From contig JOBE01000004.1 of NCBI GenBank assembly GCA_000717735.1, forward strand, positions 1 through 64,000: DNA of 64,000 nt. The letters run 5' to 3'. The translations under genes and the position numbers were made by a program. The stretch is from Streptomyces griseoluteus. GTDB lineage: Bacteria; Actinomycetota; Actinomycetes; Streptomycetales; Streptomycetaceae. Below the pieces are notes generated by a model that did not search any database, was not told where the DNA came from, and saw only the letters and a program-made list of their open reading frames with translations. Shown here piece by piece: positions 25,233 to 33,770 of this stretch. How positions within the stretch are numbered: the stretch's first letter is position 1; each line of letters opens with the position of its first letter.

Positions 25233-27719
25233 GTGCCTCCTCTCCTCCTCCGCGGCGGGTCACGCCGCGCGGCCGCCGTGCTCGCCGGCCTGGCCCTGGC
25301 CGCCGGCACCCTGACGGACACCGCCCTCGCGGCGGAATCCGCCCGCGCGGCGAGCCCGGCCGCCCTCGCGGCGCCCGCCGAATCCCCCGTCCGGGTCAAC
25401 CAGCTCGGCTACCTGCCCGACGGCCCGAAACGGGCCACCGTGGTCAGCACCGCGACCTCGCCGCTCACCTGGCAGCTCCGCGACGCCTCCGGCACCCAGG
25501 TCGCGTCCGGCAGCACGACGGTGCGCGGCGCCGATCAGGCGTCCGGCCAGTCGACGCACGTGGTGGACTTCGGCGCCTTCACCGGCACGGGCACGGGCTT
25601 CACCCTGGTGGCCGGCGGTCAGGCCGGCCACCCGTTCGACATCTCCGCCTCGCTGTACGACGGGCTGCGCGCCGACAGCATGTCGTTCTTCTACCAGCAG
25701 CGCAGCGGCATCGCGATCGACGCGGCCCTGGCGGGCAGCGCCTACGCCCGCCCCGCCGGGCACCTCGGCGTCGCGCCGAACAAGGGCGACACCAGCGTGC
25801 CGTGCCAGGCCGGGGTGTGCGACTACCGACTGGACGTCCGTGGCGGCTGGTACGACGCGGGCGACCACGGCAAGTACGTGGTCAACGGCGGCATCGCGAC
25901 CTGGCAGGTCGTCAACTCCTACGAGCGGGCCCGCCGCTCCGGCGGCGACGCCGCGCTCGGCGACTCGACGCTGCGGGTGCCGGAGCGCGGCAACGGGGTG
26001 CCGGACGTACTGGACGAGGCCCGCTGGGAGCTGGAGTTCCTGATGCGGATGCAGGTCCCTGCAGGCCGGCCCTCGGCGGGCATGGCCTTCCACAAGATGC
26101 ACGACGCCCAGTGGACCGCCGTGCCGACGCGTCCCGAACTGGACGACAAGGTACGCGAGTTGCACCGCCCGTCCACGGCGGCCACCCTTAACCTGGCGGC
26201 CACGGCCGCCCAGTGCGCCCGGGTGTACGCGCCGCACGACGCGGCCTTCGCCGCCCGCTGCCTGGACGCGGCCCGGATCGCCTGGACGGCCGCCAAGGCC
26301 AACCCGAACGTGCTCGCCCCGGCGAGCGACAACGCCGGCGGCGGCGCGTACGAGGACGCCGACGTCTCGGACGAGTTCTACTGGGCCGCGGCCGAACTGC
26401 TCGCCACCACCGGCGAGACGCAGTACCGGGACGCCGTGACCTCCTCGCCGCACCACACCAAGCCCGCCGACGGCCCCTGGTGGGGCGGTACGGCGACACT
26501 GGGCCGGATCACCCTCGCCACCGTCGCCGGTGTGTCCCTTCCGGCCGACGACGTGACCCGGGTGCGCGGCGCGCTGACGGCCGCGGCCGACGGCCACCTG
26601 TCCACGGCGGCCGGCCAGGGCTACGCGGTGCCGATCCCCGCCACGGGCTACGTGTGGGGATCCAACAGCGCCGTCGCCAACAACGCGATGACGCTGGCGG
26701 TGGCGTACGAACTCACCGGTGCGCAGCGCTACCGGGCGGGCGCCCTCGAATCGCTGGACTACCTGCTCGGCCGCAACGCCCTGGACCGCTCGTACGTCAC
26801 CGGATACGGCGAGCGCGCTTCCGAGAACCAGCACCACCGCTTCTGGGCGCACCAGAACGACGCCTCGCTGCCGCACCCGCCGGCCGGTTCCTTCGCGGGC
26901 GGGCCGAACGCGGGGCTCGAGGACCCGGTGGCGAAGGAGCGGCTGAACGGCTGCGCCCCGGCCGCCTGCTACGTGGACGACATCGGCTCGTACGCCACGA
27001 ACGAAGTGGCGATCAACTGGAACTCGGCGCTGGCGTGGCTGGTGGCCTTCGCCGCGGAGCGGCGTGACGTCCCGGCATCGCCCGCGGTGCAGGTGACGCC
27101 CGCCGCGGTGACGGTTCCGGAGGGCGGCTCGGCGGCGGTGGGGGTCCGGCTGTCGGCCGCGCCCGCGCAGGACGTCACGGTGACGGTGGCCCGGTCGGCG
27201 GGCGACGAGGACCTGTCCGCGACGGCGGGTACGACGCTGGTGTTCACGCCCGCGAACTGGGCCACAGCGCAGCAGGTCTCGGTGTCCGCCGCGCAGGACG
27301 GGGACGCGGTGGCGGGCAGCGCGACGTTCGGCGCGGCCGGGACCGGAGTGCGGTCGGCGTCGTTCACGGCCACCGAGGCGGACGACGACACGGCGCCGCC
27401 CTCGGCGTCCTGTGCGGTGACGTACCGGGTGGCCAGCTCGTGGGGCAACGGCTTCACGGCGACGGTGACCGTGAAGAACACCGGGACGTCGGCGTTCTCC
27501 GGCTGGACGGCCGGGTGGAGCTTCGCGGGCGACCAGCGGATCAGCAGCGCCTGGAACGCGACGGCGAGCCAGTCCGGCAGTGCGGTGACCGTCCGGGACT
27601 CCGGGTGGAACGGGTCGCTGGCGCCGGGCGCCAGCGCGGAATTCGGGTTCCAGGCGACCTACTCGGGCGCGAACGCGGTGCCGACGCGGTTCACGGTGAA
27701 CGGCGCGGTCTGCTCCTGA
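25233..27719 (+). CDS. Secreted GH9 cellulase with CBM2
   Basis: Modular secreted cellulase of 828 residues: signal peptide (about 1-34), Ig-like N-terminal domain (about 52-140), GH9 catalytic domain (about 145-610), a Calx-beta-like stretch (about 620-718) and a C-terminal CBM2 (about 727-828, [15 protein letters not shown] to NGAVC). Catalytic D208 and D211 lie in [11 protein letters not shown] and the acid E591 in [11 protein letters not shown]. The GTG start has GTGGAAGG about 12 bases upstream. A CebR-type box in its promoter predicts induction by cello-oligosaccharides. The Ig plus GH9 layout is that of theme-D endoglucanases, which act on cellulose, mixed-linkage glucan or xyloglucan. 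Confidence 0.95.
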   Translation: MPPLLLRGGSRRAAAVLAGLALAAGTLTDTALAAESARAASPAALAAPAESPVRVNQLGYLPDGPKRATVVSTATSPLTWQLRDASGTQVASGSTTVRGADQASGQSTHVVDFGAFTGTGTGFTLVAGGQAGHPFDISASLYDGLRADSMSFFYQQRSGIAIDAALAGSAYARPAGHLGVAPNKGDTSVPCQAGVCDYRLDVRGGWYDAGDHGKYVVNGGIATWQVVNSYERARRSGGDAALGDSTLRVPERGNGVPDVLDEARWELEFLMRMQVPAGRPSAGMAFHKMHDAQWTAVPTRPELDDKVRELHRPSTAATLNLAATAAQCARVYAPHDAAFAARCLDAARIAWTAAKANPNVLAPASDNAGGGAYEDADVSDEFYWAAAELLATTGETQYRDAVTSSPHHTKPADGPWWGGTATLGRITLATVAGVSLPADDVTRVRGALTAAADGHLSTAAGQGYAVPIPATGYVWGSNSAVANNAMTLAVAYELTGAQRYRAGALESLDYLLGRNALDRSYVTGYGERASENQHHRFWAHQNDASLPHPPAGSFAGGPNAGLEDPVAKERLNGCAPAACYVDDIGSYATNEVAINWNSALAWLVAFAAERRDVPASPAVQVTPAAVTVPEGGSAAVGVRLSAAPAQDVTVTVARSAGDEDLSATAGTTLVFTPANWATAQQVSVSAAQDGDAVAGSATFGAAGTGVRSASFTATEADDDTAPPSASCAVTYRVASSWGNGFTATVTVKNTGTSAFSGWTAGWSFAGDQRISSAWNATASQSGSAVTVRDSGWNGSLAPGASAEFGFQATYSGANAVPTRFTVNGAVCS

Positions 27720-27727
27720 GTGCCGCG

Positions 27728-27774
27728 GACGCCCTGCCCGTGCCCCCCCTCGCGGGGGACACGGGCAGGGCGTC
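27728..27774. terminator. Bidirectional terminator between convergent genes
   Basis: A 15-bp perfect stem GACGCCCTGCCCGTG/CACGGGCAGGGCGTC around a C/G-rich loop, between the GH9 stop and the converging 27786 gene. The symmetric position suits termination on both strands; no long T-run is present. Confidence 0.8.
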
Positions 27775-27785
27775 GTCCGTCGTCG

Positions 27786-28121
27786 TCAGGAGGCCCGCAC
27801 GTCGACGAGCCGTTCGAAGAAGAACTCGTGCTTGAGGAAGGAGACGTCGTACTCGTGCCCCGGGTACGGCGGGATCAGCTGGGCGGCCTGGAACAACCGC
27901 CAGCCGTCCAGGAGCGCGCCCACCCCCGACTCGTACGGCGGCTCGTCGCTGTCGCCCGTGGTGGGCGAGGTGCGGCCGGTGCCGTCGTAGCGCGACCAGC
28001 CGACGACCCGGGAGTCGAGGGCCGAGCCGTCCAGGTACAGCACGAGCACCTGCTGCCGGAGCACCGGCTCGGTGGCGGCCGCGGTGTCCGCCCGCGCGGA
28101 CGGCATGGCTTCGGTCGTCAT
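27786..28121 (-). CDS. Small conserved hypothetical coupled to the dioxygenase
   Basis: A 111-residue protein with no recognised domain. It is soluble, with an acidic, low-complexity N-terminal third and an aromatic-rich second half (GWRLFQAAQL, HEYDVSFLKHEFFFERLV). The ATG at 28121 overlaps the dioxygenase TGA as ATGA, so the two are translated together. The tight coupling suggests an accessory or partner protein. It converges on GH9 across a shared terminator. Confidence 0.75.
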   Translation of the reverse strand: MTTEAMPSARADTAAATEPVLRQQVLVLYLDGSALDSRVVGWSRYDGTGRTSPTTGDSDEPPYESGVGALLDGWRLFQAAQLIPPYPGHEYDVSFLKHEFFFERLVDVRAS

Positions 28122-28933
28122 GTCACGATCTCCTGCGGTCGGTTGGAGACCCTGGTCACCCAGTGGTCGAGGTCGAAGCCGTCGTCGCCGGTGAGGTGCC
28201 GCCAGAGCAGGATGCGGTTGTACCGCTCGAGGCGGCCGGTCGCTCCCTCGTACCAGGGGAACATCGCGTCCAGCTCCGCCGTCACCTGCGGGTCGTGGAG
28301 GTCCGAGGTGTCCCACAGACGGCGCTGGCGCACCCGGGGATTGAAGCGGATCTTGAACATGTAGCGGAGGATGTCGCTGTCGTTGCGCCGGCCCCCGTGC
28401 CAGATGCCGTGGTGCAGAAACACCACGGTGCCGGCCGGGCAGACCAGCCGGTCCTGACCGCGCAGGTTCTGGTAGCGGCCGGTGTCCGATTCGTTGATCC
28501 GTCGCAGATGGCTGCCCGGCACGCTGAGCGTGCCGCCCATCTCGAGCGTCACGTCCTGCGGGTAGTACATCAGCTGGACGTCGAAGGCGTCCGGCCTGAC
28601 GTCGATGATGGCGTCCCCGTGCAGGGCCTGCGCGGTGCCTCCGTGCGGTGCGCGGGTGTGCACGAAGTGGTGGTCCACCCACGGCTCCGGGCCGACCAGG
28701 CTGCGCAGGGCCCCTGCCACCCGTGGCAGTGCGAGCAGCCTGCGCACGAACGAGCCGTTGTCGTACGCGTCGGACAGCGGCGTCCCGTACGGCACGGACG
28801 GCACCCCGTCGGCCAGTACGGCCAGACCCTCGGCGTTCATCTCCGCGGGGACGACCGCGTCGAGGCGCAGCGACCCGCGCGCGACGAAGCGCGCCATCTG
28901 GACCGAGTTCAGCAGTTCCAGCCTGTTCTCCAT
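28118..28933 (-). CDS. PhyH-family Fe(II)/2-oxoglutarate dioxygenase
   Basis: Phytanoyl-CoA-dioxygenase-family protein, 271 residues from the ATG at 28933. The facial triad is visible as HGDAI (His and Asp, about 140-143) and the distal His in HHGIWHGG (about 205-212), with LRYMFKIRF giving a 2-oxoglutarate-binding Arg. The substrate cannot be told: bacterial members hydroxylate natural products, ectoine, small acids and others. The start has no strong ribosome-binding site; a GTG at 28942 is the alternative. It is coupled to the small downstream gene and has no biosynthetic neighbours, which argues against an antibiotic cluster role here. Confidence 0.82.
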   Translation of the reverse strand: MENRLELLNSVQMARFVARGSLRLDAVVPAEMNAEGLAVLADGVPSVPYGTPLSDAYDNGSFVRRLLALPRVAGALRSLVGPEPWVDHHFVHTRAPHGGTAQALHGDAIIDVRPDAFDVQLMYYPQDVTLEMGGTLSVPGSHLRRINESDTGRYQNLRGQDRLVCPAGTVVFLHHGIWHGGRRNDSDILRYMFKIRFNPRVRQRRLWDTSDLHDPQVTAELDAMFPWYEGATGRLERYNRILLWRHLTGDDGFDLDHWVTRVSNRPQEIVT

Positions 28934-29037
28934 GACGGCCACGCTAGGTCCCGGCCACAGCGCACCGCGTGGGCCGCGTTCACCCTCCACTGGTCGATTC
29001 TCACCCTGGGCACGTCGAGACCACTTCACTTCACCGG

Positions 29038-29165
29038 TTATCCGCGATTGCGCTTACCGCGCGTGTGCAACTATTGTGGAAGCTCATTAAGGGCCTACTC
29101 AAGCAATTGCGGAAGGCGTGAGCCATTCCGCTCGCACTCCTCGCGCGGCCGGGGCCTTCGGGACG
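29038..29165 (+). pseudogene. Decayed copy of the MFS gene promoter and 5' end
   Basis: About 128 bases align at roughly 80% with 51718-51848, the promoter and first codons of the MFS gene at 51804. Conserved blocks include GCGCTTA, CTATTGTGG, CTCAAGCAA, CGGAAGG and GGGGCCTTCGGG. The ATG of the intact gene is ATT here, and the coding match ends after about 14 codons. The rest of the gene is missing. Right after it an unrelated plus-strand frame, ending at TAG 29323-29325, reads sensibly for about 50 residues (GDLLITTHQHLGGPIASTWD) but has no start and no recognised family. Confidence 0.75.
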
Positions 29166-29340
29166 GTTCCGCGAAGTGCGGATCCGATACGAGAAGCAGC
29201 TCCGAGGTCAGGGTTCCTGCGAGATTCAGGGGGACCTGCTGATCACCACCCACCAGCATCTCGGCGGTCCGATCGCGTCCACCTGGGACAACCCCAACGT
29301 CCACCAAGTCAGTGACCTGCGCTAGTTAGGGACTGTCTGA

Positions 29341-29701
29341 CAAATGATCACCGAGCGGGGATGTGCGTGCTCGGTCCATCTGCCTTGCCGACCTGACGTC
29401 GGCCAGTGATTCTGGGCAGGTGCCAGGACAGGGGAAGAGAAGGCGGCGGCAAGAGGACGCACGGCAGCGGCTTGATGCTCACACCGCGCCGGACGCGGGA
29501 CAGTGGGAAGTGGTCGTTGAGACTCGGGACCGGGCGGAGATGCGCACGCGGTTGCGCCGTCTTCGGGAGGCAGGAGTCGACGGGTCGATGATCCGGATCG
29601 AGACGCTGTGTGGGCGCCTGGCGCTGCCGACCACCTACCGGCTGAGCCGCTTCGTGACGGACCCCACGCGGGAGTCAGAGCACGAGCACTCTGATCATTG
29701 G
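29341..29701. mobile_element. Possible small element with short terminal inverted repeats
   Basis: CAAATGATCA at 29341-29350 and TGATCATTGG at 29692-29701 are inverted repeats (9 of 10) bounding about 360 bp. The left end continues into a CCGAGC/GCTCGG hairpin at 29351-29374. The segment holds one small gene (29420) and follows two gene relics, so insertion of an element or an IS remnant is plausible. No transposase or target duplication is clear. Confidence 0.35.
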
Positions 29702-29707
29702 TTTTGA
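29420..29707 (+). CDS. Small basic hypothetical protein
   Basis: A 95-residue frame from a GTG with a GGGCAGG site. The first 25 residues are strongly basic (KRRRRQ) and the centre reads WEVVVETRDRAEMRTRLRRLREAGVDG, then IETLCGRLALPTTYRLSRFV, which looks like a real folded small protein rather than a shadow. I do not recognise a family. It lies inside the 29341-29701 inverted-repeat segment. The next 256 bases up to the phosphatase gene hold only a possible short tail fragment ending at about 29804 and the phosphatase promoter. Confidence 0.5.
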   Translation: MPGQGKRRRRQEDARQRLDAHTAPDAGQWEVVVETRDRAEMRTRLRRLREAGVDGSMIRIETLCGRLALPTTYRLSRFVTDPTRESEHEHSDHWF

Positions 29708-29963
29708 ACCGGCGCGGACCCCGGCGATCCCGTCCAGCGCTACACCCTCCAGACCGCCGTCGTCGGCGCCAGACCCCTGAACCGGCCCGACCAGCCGCTG
29801 TGATCCCGAAGGGGACAGCCGTGAAGGGGTCGGGCACGAAGTCGTAGTGGATCGGCGTATCGTTGCATAGGCTAAAGGTGACCGGGCAACCTCGCCGGGT
29901 CCGACGCGCGGGTCGCTGGTCGGGCGGCGAGGGACACCATCACAGGAATCCGCCGGGAGTACC

Positions 29964-31034
29964 TTGTCCAGCCAGCAGCCGGCCGAAGCGCGCGCGCTGA
30001 CGCTCCTTCCCTATGTCGTCATGACGGTCACCGCCGTGGCCGACGTCATCGCGGGCCCGACCGTGGGGCTTCTGCCCTTGGTGGCGCTGGGGCCCGCGTT
30101 CGCCGGACTCACCGGCGGACCGCGCCGTACCGCGGTGATCGGCGGGCTCGCCATGACCCTCTGTCTCGCACTCGGCTGGTATGACGACCTGTTCCCCGGG
30201 CGGCGCGGAACGACGGCTCTCGTCTCGGTGGCCGGTGTCACCGCCGCCGGCCTGCTCGCCGCGGTCATGCGCCGACGGCGCGAGGCGGAACTGGCCAGTG
30301 TCCGCTCGATCGCGGAAGTGGCTCAGCGCGTGCTGCTGCGGCCCGTCCCCCGTACAGCAGGGGAACTGAGCGCCGCGGTCTCGTACACGGCCGCCGTCGC
30401 CGAAGCCCGGATCGGCGGGGACCTGTACGAGGTCGTCACGTCCCCCGGCGGCGTGCGCGTCATCGTCGGCGACGTCCAGGGCAAGGGTCTCGACGCGGTC
30501 GAGACGGCGGCCGACGTCCTCGGGGCCTTCCGGGAGGCCGCCCACGACGAGCCCGATCTCACCGGCGTGTCCAGCCGCCTGGAAAGGGCCATGGACCGAG
30601 CCCTTGGCGGTGAGCGGTTCGTCACCGCCGTGATCGCCGAGATACGGGAGGACCGGACCGTGTCTCTACTCAACTACGGTCACCCGTCTCCCCTGCTCGT
30701 CCACGCCGACGGCACAGCACGGTTCCTCGAACCCGGGAAGCGGGCCCTGCCCCTCGGACTGGGCCTCCACGGGACGGAGAGCCCCAAGCCACTGAGGGCG
30801 GAGTTCCATCCGGGCGACCAGCTCTTGCTGTACACGGACGGTGTCACCGAAGCCCGGGACAGCCGGGGGACGTTCTATCCCCTCACCTCCCGGCTCCACC
30901 TGCTGATGGCCGGCAGTCCCGAGCTCGCTCTGGACGCCCTCCACGGGGATATCGTCGCCCACGCCGGCGGCCCGCTCGGGGACGACGCCGCCATGTTGCT
31001 GCTGCGCTACCACGCTCATGCGGAAGCGAGCTGA
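29964..31034 (+). CDS. Membrane PP2C-type (SpoIIE) serine/threonine phosphatase
   Basis: A 356-residue phosphatase. Three hydrophobic segments fill residues about 10-93, then a short cytoplasmic linker and a SpoIIE/PP2C domain (about 115-350) with metal-site motifs RIGGDLYEVV, VGDVQGKGLDAV, NYGHPSPLL, YTDGVTEARD and GDDAAMLLL. It probably dephosphorylates an anti-sigma-factor antagonist or similar protein, as Streptomyces members of this kind do. The start is a TTG with GGGAG about 7 bases upstream. The next gene (MarR) follows by 45 bases and could be cotranscribed. No partner anti-sigma gene is adjacent. Confidence 0.9.
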   Translation: MSSQQPAEARALTLLPYVVMTVTAVADVIAGPTVGLLPLVALGPAFAGLTGGPRRTAVIGGLAMTLCLALGWYDDLFPGRRGTTALVSVAGVTAAGLLAAVMRRRREAELASVRSIAEVAQRVLLRPVPRTAGELSAAVSYTAAVAEARIGGDLYEVVTSPGGVRVIVGDVQGKGLDAVETAADVLGAFREAAHDEPDLTGVSSRLERAMDRALGGERFVTAVIAEIREDRTVSLLNYGHPSPLLVHADGTARFLEPGKRALPLGLGLHGTESPKPLRAEFHPGDQLLLYTDGVTEARDSRGTFYPLTSRLHLLMAGSPELALDALHGDIVAHAGGPLGDDAAMLLLRYHAHAEAS

Positions 31035-31079
31035 GGGGGCCGACTCACCACCGTCCCGGGACGCGGTACAAAGGTTCGT

Positions 31080-31607
31080 ATGCGAGAGAACGAGCAAGCC
31101 GATCCGGACCAGGACGACATCGAGGCCGTCACGCGTGCCGTGCTGACGGCGTCGCGGCTGCTGGTCGCGGTCTCGGCCCGGTCGCTCGCGACGGTCGAGG
31201 AGAGCATCACCCTGCCCCAGTTCCGGATGCTGGTCGTGCTGTCCACCCATGGCCCGTCCAAGCTGGTGGCACTGGCGGACCAACTCGGCGTACAGCCGTC
31301 CACCGCTATGAGGATGGTGGACCGGCTGATCGCCTCAGGCCTGATGAGCCGTCGAACGAATCCGAACAACCGGCGGGAGACAGAGCTGAGTCTCACCGCG
31401 GAAGGCGGCCGCGTCGTCCAGAACGTGACCTCCCAGCGCCGGATGGAGATCATGTCCATCCTGCGGCGCCTCGAACCCGCCCAGCGGAGTGCCCTGGTGG
31501 ACGCGCTCGACGCGTTCAACACGGCGGGGAGGGAGCCGGCCATCACCGACGGCGGCGTGCACGCTCATCCGCTGGGCTGGAGTGATCCCGTCGAAGGGAC
31601 GCGGTAG
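31080..31607 (+). CDS. MarR-family transcriptional regulator
   Basis: A 175-residue winged-helix regulator. The recognition helix lies in LVALADQLGVQPSTAMRMVDRLIASGLM (about 60-88) and the wing in RRTNPNNRRETELSLTAEG (about 90-110), with dimerisation helices at both ends. ACAAAGGTTCGT directly before the ATG serves as ribosome-binding region. The last 43 bases overlap the convergent membrane-protein gene. Target genes and ligand are unknown; the nitroreductase and membrane protein nearby are candidates. Confidence 0.88.
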   Translation: MRENEQADPDQDDIEAVTRAVLTASRLLVAVSARSLATVEESITLPQFRMLVVLSTHGPSKLVALADQLGVQPSTAMRMVDRLIASGLMSRRTNPNNRRETELSLTAEGGRVVQNVTSQRRMEIMSILRRLEPAQRSALVDALDAFNTAGREPAITDGGVHAHPLGWSDPVEGTR

Positions 31608-32236
31608 GACCGTACGACCGCGAGAAAGCACACCATCGCGAAGACGAGAAGGATGGTGACGGCCTCGGCGGAGGCCCTCACCAGCGGGCCGGCCCCGGCG
31701 ACCCCGCGTGGGGCCACCCTGCCCGCCGGGTCGTAGACCATGCGGATCAGATCTCCGGGCAGGACCTCCGGCCCGCATCCTCTCCACAGTCTCGCGTCCA
31801 CGGGGGCGCCGTCCTGCCGTCGGACGGTGCAGTAGTAGGCGGGGCTCCCCGCCGGTTCGTGCGCCACCATTGCCACGACCACGTCTTCTGTGCGCCCCAC
31901 CCCGGTGAGCAACACTCCTGCGGCCACCTGCGGAACCTCCGGAGCGAGGAGCAGCCCGAGGGTCGCGACTCCCGCGATCAGTGCGTGGCCCGCGCGGATG
32001 ACCATGAGATAGAGGACGACGGCGGCCACCGCCACCACGACCGCGCCCACGGCATCGCGCGGCTGCAGGCCGCCGAGGACAGCAGCGGCGCCTGCGACGA
32101 GGGGCAGAACCGTGCCTACGGAGGCGACGACGAGCCCTTCGGTCACGAGCCAGAGGGGCGGGCGACGCCGGTACGAGGCCGCCCCCAGGAGCCTGTCCGC
32201 CAGCTGTTGCCTCGCCTTCACCTTTAGACTATGCAA
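31565..32236 (-). CDS. Integral membrane protein of unknown function
   Basis: A 223-residue protein with hydrophobic segments near 30-55, 60-80, 84-105 and 195-212, and a soluble stretch between (about 115-190) containing two cysteines (YYCTVRR, WRGCGPEV) and RMVYDPAGRVAPRG. Start is TTG at 32236 with GAGG 8 bases before; a GTG at 32221 is the alternative. It converges on the MarR gene with a 43-base overlap, so the two transcripts are antisense at their ends. No family recognised. Confidence 0.72.
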   Translation of the reverse strand: MHSLKVKARQQLADRLLGAASYRRRPPLWLVTEGLVVASVGTVLPLVAGAAAVLGGLQPRDAVGAVVVAVAAVVLYLMVIRAGHALIAGVATLGLLLAPEVPQVAAGVLLTGVGRTEDVVVAMVAHEPAGSPAYYCTVRRQDGAPVDARLWRGCGPEVLPGDLIRMVYDPAGRVAPRGVAGAGPLVRASAEAVTILLVFAMVCFLAVVRSYRVPSTGSLQPSG

Positions 32237-32325
32237 TGGTTTGCCTCGTTCAGTAACACCGATCGCTCACCTGTTACCGAACCGAAGCCGCCAGGCACCC
32301 ACCGTCGCGCCAGGGAGATCACTCC

Positions 32326-32805
32326 ATGCGTCCCGCACCTCGCCGTCCCCGCCGCCCCTCTGGTGGGAGACGGCGCCTGGCCCGGCTGCCGATCCACCTC
32401 TACCGGGGCGGGCTCGGCCCACTCTTCGGCGGACGGCTTCTGCTCCTCATCCACACGGGCAGGACATCCGGCCGATCACGCGAGGTGGTGCTGGAGGTGG
32501 TCCACCGTGAGCAGGGCCAATGGACCGTAGCCTCCGGCTTCGGCCCGGAAGCCCAGTGGTACCGGAATCTCCGCCGCACCCCTGCGGCAACGATCCAGTT
32601 CGGCCGTCGCTATCACCCGGTCGTCGCGCAGTTCCTGTCCCCGGAAGAGGGAGGCCAGGCCATGGTCGAGTACGCACGCCGGCGCCCTCGGGCCGCCCGT
32701 GCCCTGTGCCGTTTCATGGGCTTCACGGCCGACGGCTCCGACGCCGACTATCGCGTGGCGGGCGAGCAGATCCCCTTCGTCCGGCTGGAGGCCACCGACC
32801 GCTGA
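32326..32805 (+). CDS. DDN-type deazaflavin (F420)-dependent nitroreductase family protein
   Basis: A 159-residue split-beta-barrel protein of the family that includes mycobacterial Ddn. Visible are LLLIHTGRTSGRSREVVLEV, WTVASGFGPEAQWYRNLR and TIQFGRRYHPV, the characteristic core. These enzymes use reduced F420 to reduce quinones or nitro compounds. AGGGAG 10 bases before the ATG supports the start. The N-terminus is very arginine-rich, as in membrane-associated relatives. It has no functional neighbour; the MarR gene is 0.7 kb away. Confidence 0.85.
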   Translation: MRPAPRRPRRPSGGRRRLARLPIHLYRGGLGPLFGGRLLLLIHTGRTSGRSREVVLEVVHREQGQWTVASGFGPEAQWYRNLRRTPAATIQFGRRYHPVVAQFLSPEEGGQAMVEYARRRPRAARALCRFMGFTADGSDADYRVAGEQIPFVRLEATDR

Positions 32806-32954
32806 CACCGCTCTGGGCGGTGCGGACGGAATGCCCGCCCGCCCGGAGCCGGCCTCGCGCGGCACGACGGAGGGAGCCCCCGTACGCACTCGCACTGTGA
32901 CCGCCGCCACTCGACTGCGGGCACCACTCGAAGCAAGGTCTCTCCAGCGGGCCC

Positions 32955-33138
32955 CAGGGGTACCCAGCAGCCGCGCGGCCTCCCGCATGACCTCCAAAAT
33001 CTCCTGGCGGGCAGCGGGGCGCGACGCGATCACACGCGGGCTCGGATGCCACGTCGGAACGGTGTGCACCTTCGGGGCGTAGCGCTCTTGGTAGGCCGCC
33101 CATCCGGCCTGGGCCTTGCGTCCCATGGGGACGACCAC
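32955..33138 (-). pseudogene. C-terminal remnant of a uracil-DNA-glycosylase-family protein
   Basis: About 60 residues read as the end of a UDG-superfamily protein: GRKAQAGWAAYQERYAP, TWHPSPRVI (the motif-B-like HPS segment) and ARQEILEVMREAARLL. The upstream two thirds, including the catalytic motif A, are absent and no good start exists. The 440-bp stretch between the nitroreductase and the next minus-strand gene holds nothing else recognised. Confidence 0.6.
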
Positions 33139-33244
33139 CTCTACCGGTGGACACGGCCAGGCTCCTCATAGCCGCCGGCACGCCCGGGAAGGCCCCCCGC
33201 CGATCCCGTGTCAGTAGCCGTGGTCCTCACGGCTCTTCTCGTAC

Positions 33245-33694
33245 TCAACGCCATTCGGCCACCAGCCACTTGCGGTCGACCTTCGAAAGCAGCAGCTCGC
33301 TGATCCGGAGAGGGTTGTCATCGACGTTTACATGCCCGAGGCCACTATCCCTCGCGAAGAACCGGGGTGTGTAGGAGCCGGCCAATTCAGCTCGTTCCGC
33401 GTCACTCAAGGGGCCCGTAAACATTTCGACGGCTTGAGGGCATGTGTCCTCGCACTGGGCCGCGGCGAATTCGGATCGTGCTGTCCGGGTCATGAGCACG
33501 CAGGCTTCGTCACCGCCCCCTGAGCCAAGGGCTTTCAGGAACGCCTTGCCAGAGTCCTCCAGAGCCCCGAGATTCGCGCGGGTCTCTGGAACCGTGAAGA
33601 AGATCCCGGTACTCCCGATCACGATTTCCAGGCCCCCCACAAGATCAACAGGAGTCCCTTGCCCCGCCCGTTCGTGCGGACCGATGTGCCTCAT
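33245..33694 (-). CDS. Hypothetical protein, possibly membrane-anchored
   Basis: A 149-residue frame. A hydrophobic N-terminal segment (LVGGLEIVIGSTGIFFTV) precedes a soluble part with paired cysteines (CEDTC) and SDAERAELAGSYTPRFF, ending KVDRKWLVAEW. The amino-acid pattern is that of a real protein, perhaps a small exported immunity- or stress-type protein. The start is uncertain: ATG 33694 has only a GGGGG run upstream, and GTG 33640 lacks a clear site. No family recognised. It is antisense to the opening of the ATPase relic region. Confidence 0.5.
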   Translation of the reverse strand: MRHIGPHERAGQGTPVDLVGGLEIVIGSTGIFFTVPETRANLGALEDSGKAFLKALGSGGGDEACVLMTRTARSEFAAAQCEDTCPQAVEMFTGPLSDAERAELAGSYTPRFFARDSGLGHVNVDDNPLRISELLLSKVDRKWLVAEWR

Positions 33695-33770
33695 CCCCCG
33701 CTGCCGCAGTCTGCGCGCCGACCGGCGTCGTCGTCGGCGGAAGTGTCCCAGTAAGTCCCTCCAGATGCAG

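Noticed and set aside
28934..29963. Secondary-metabolite cluster around the PhyH gene
   Set aside because: No synthase, tailoring set or transporter cluster is present; the neighbours are relics and a signalling gene.
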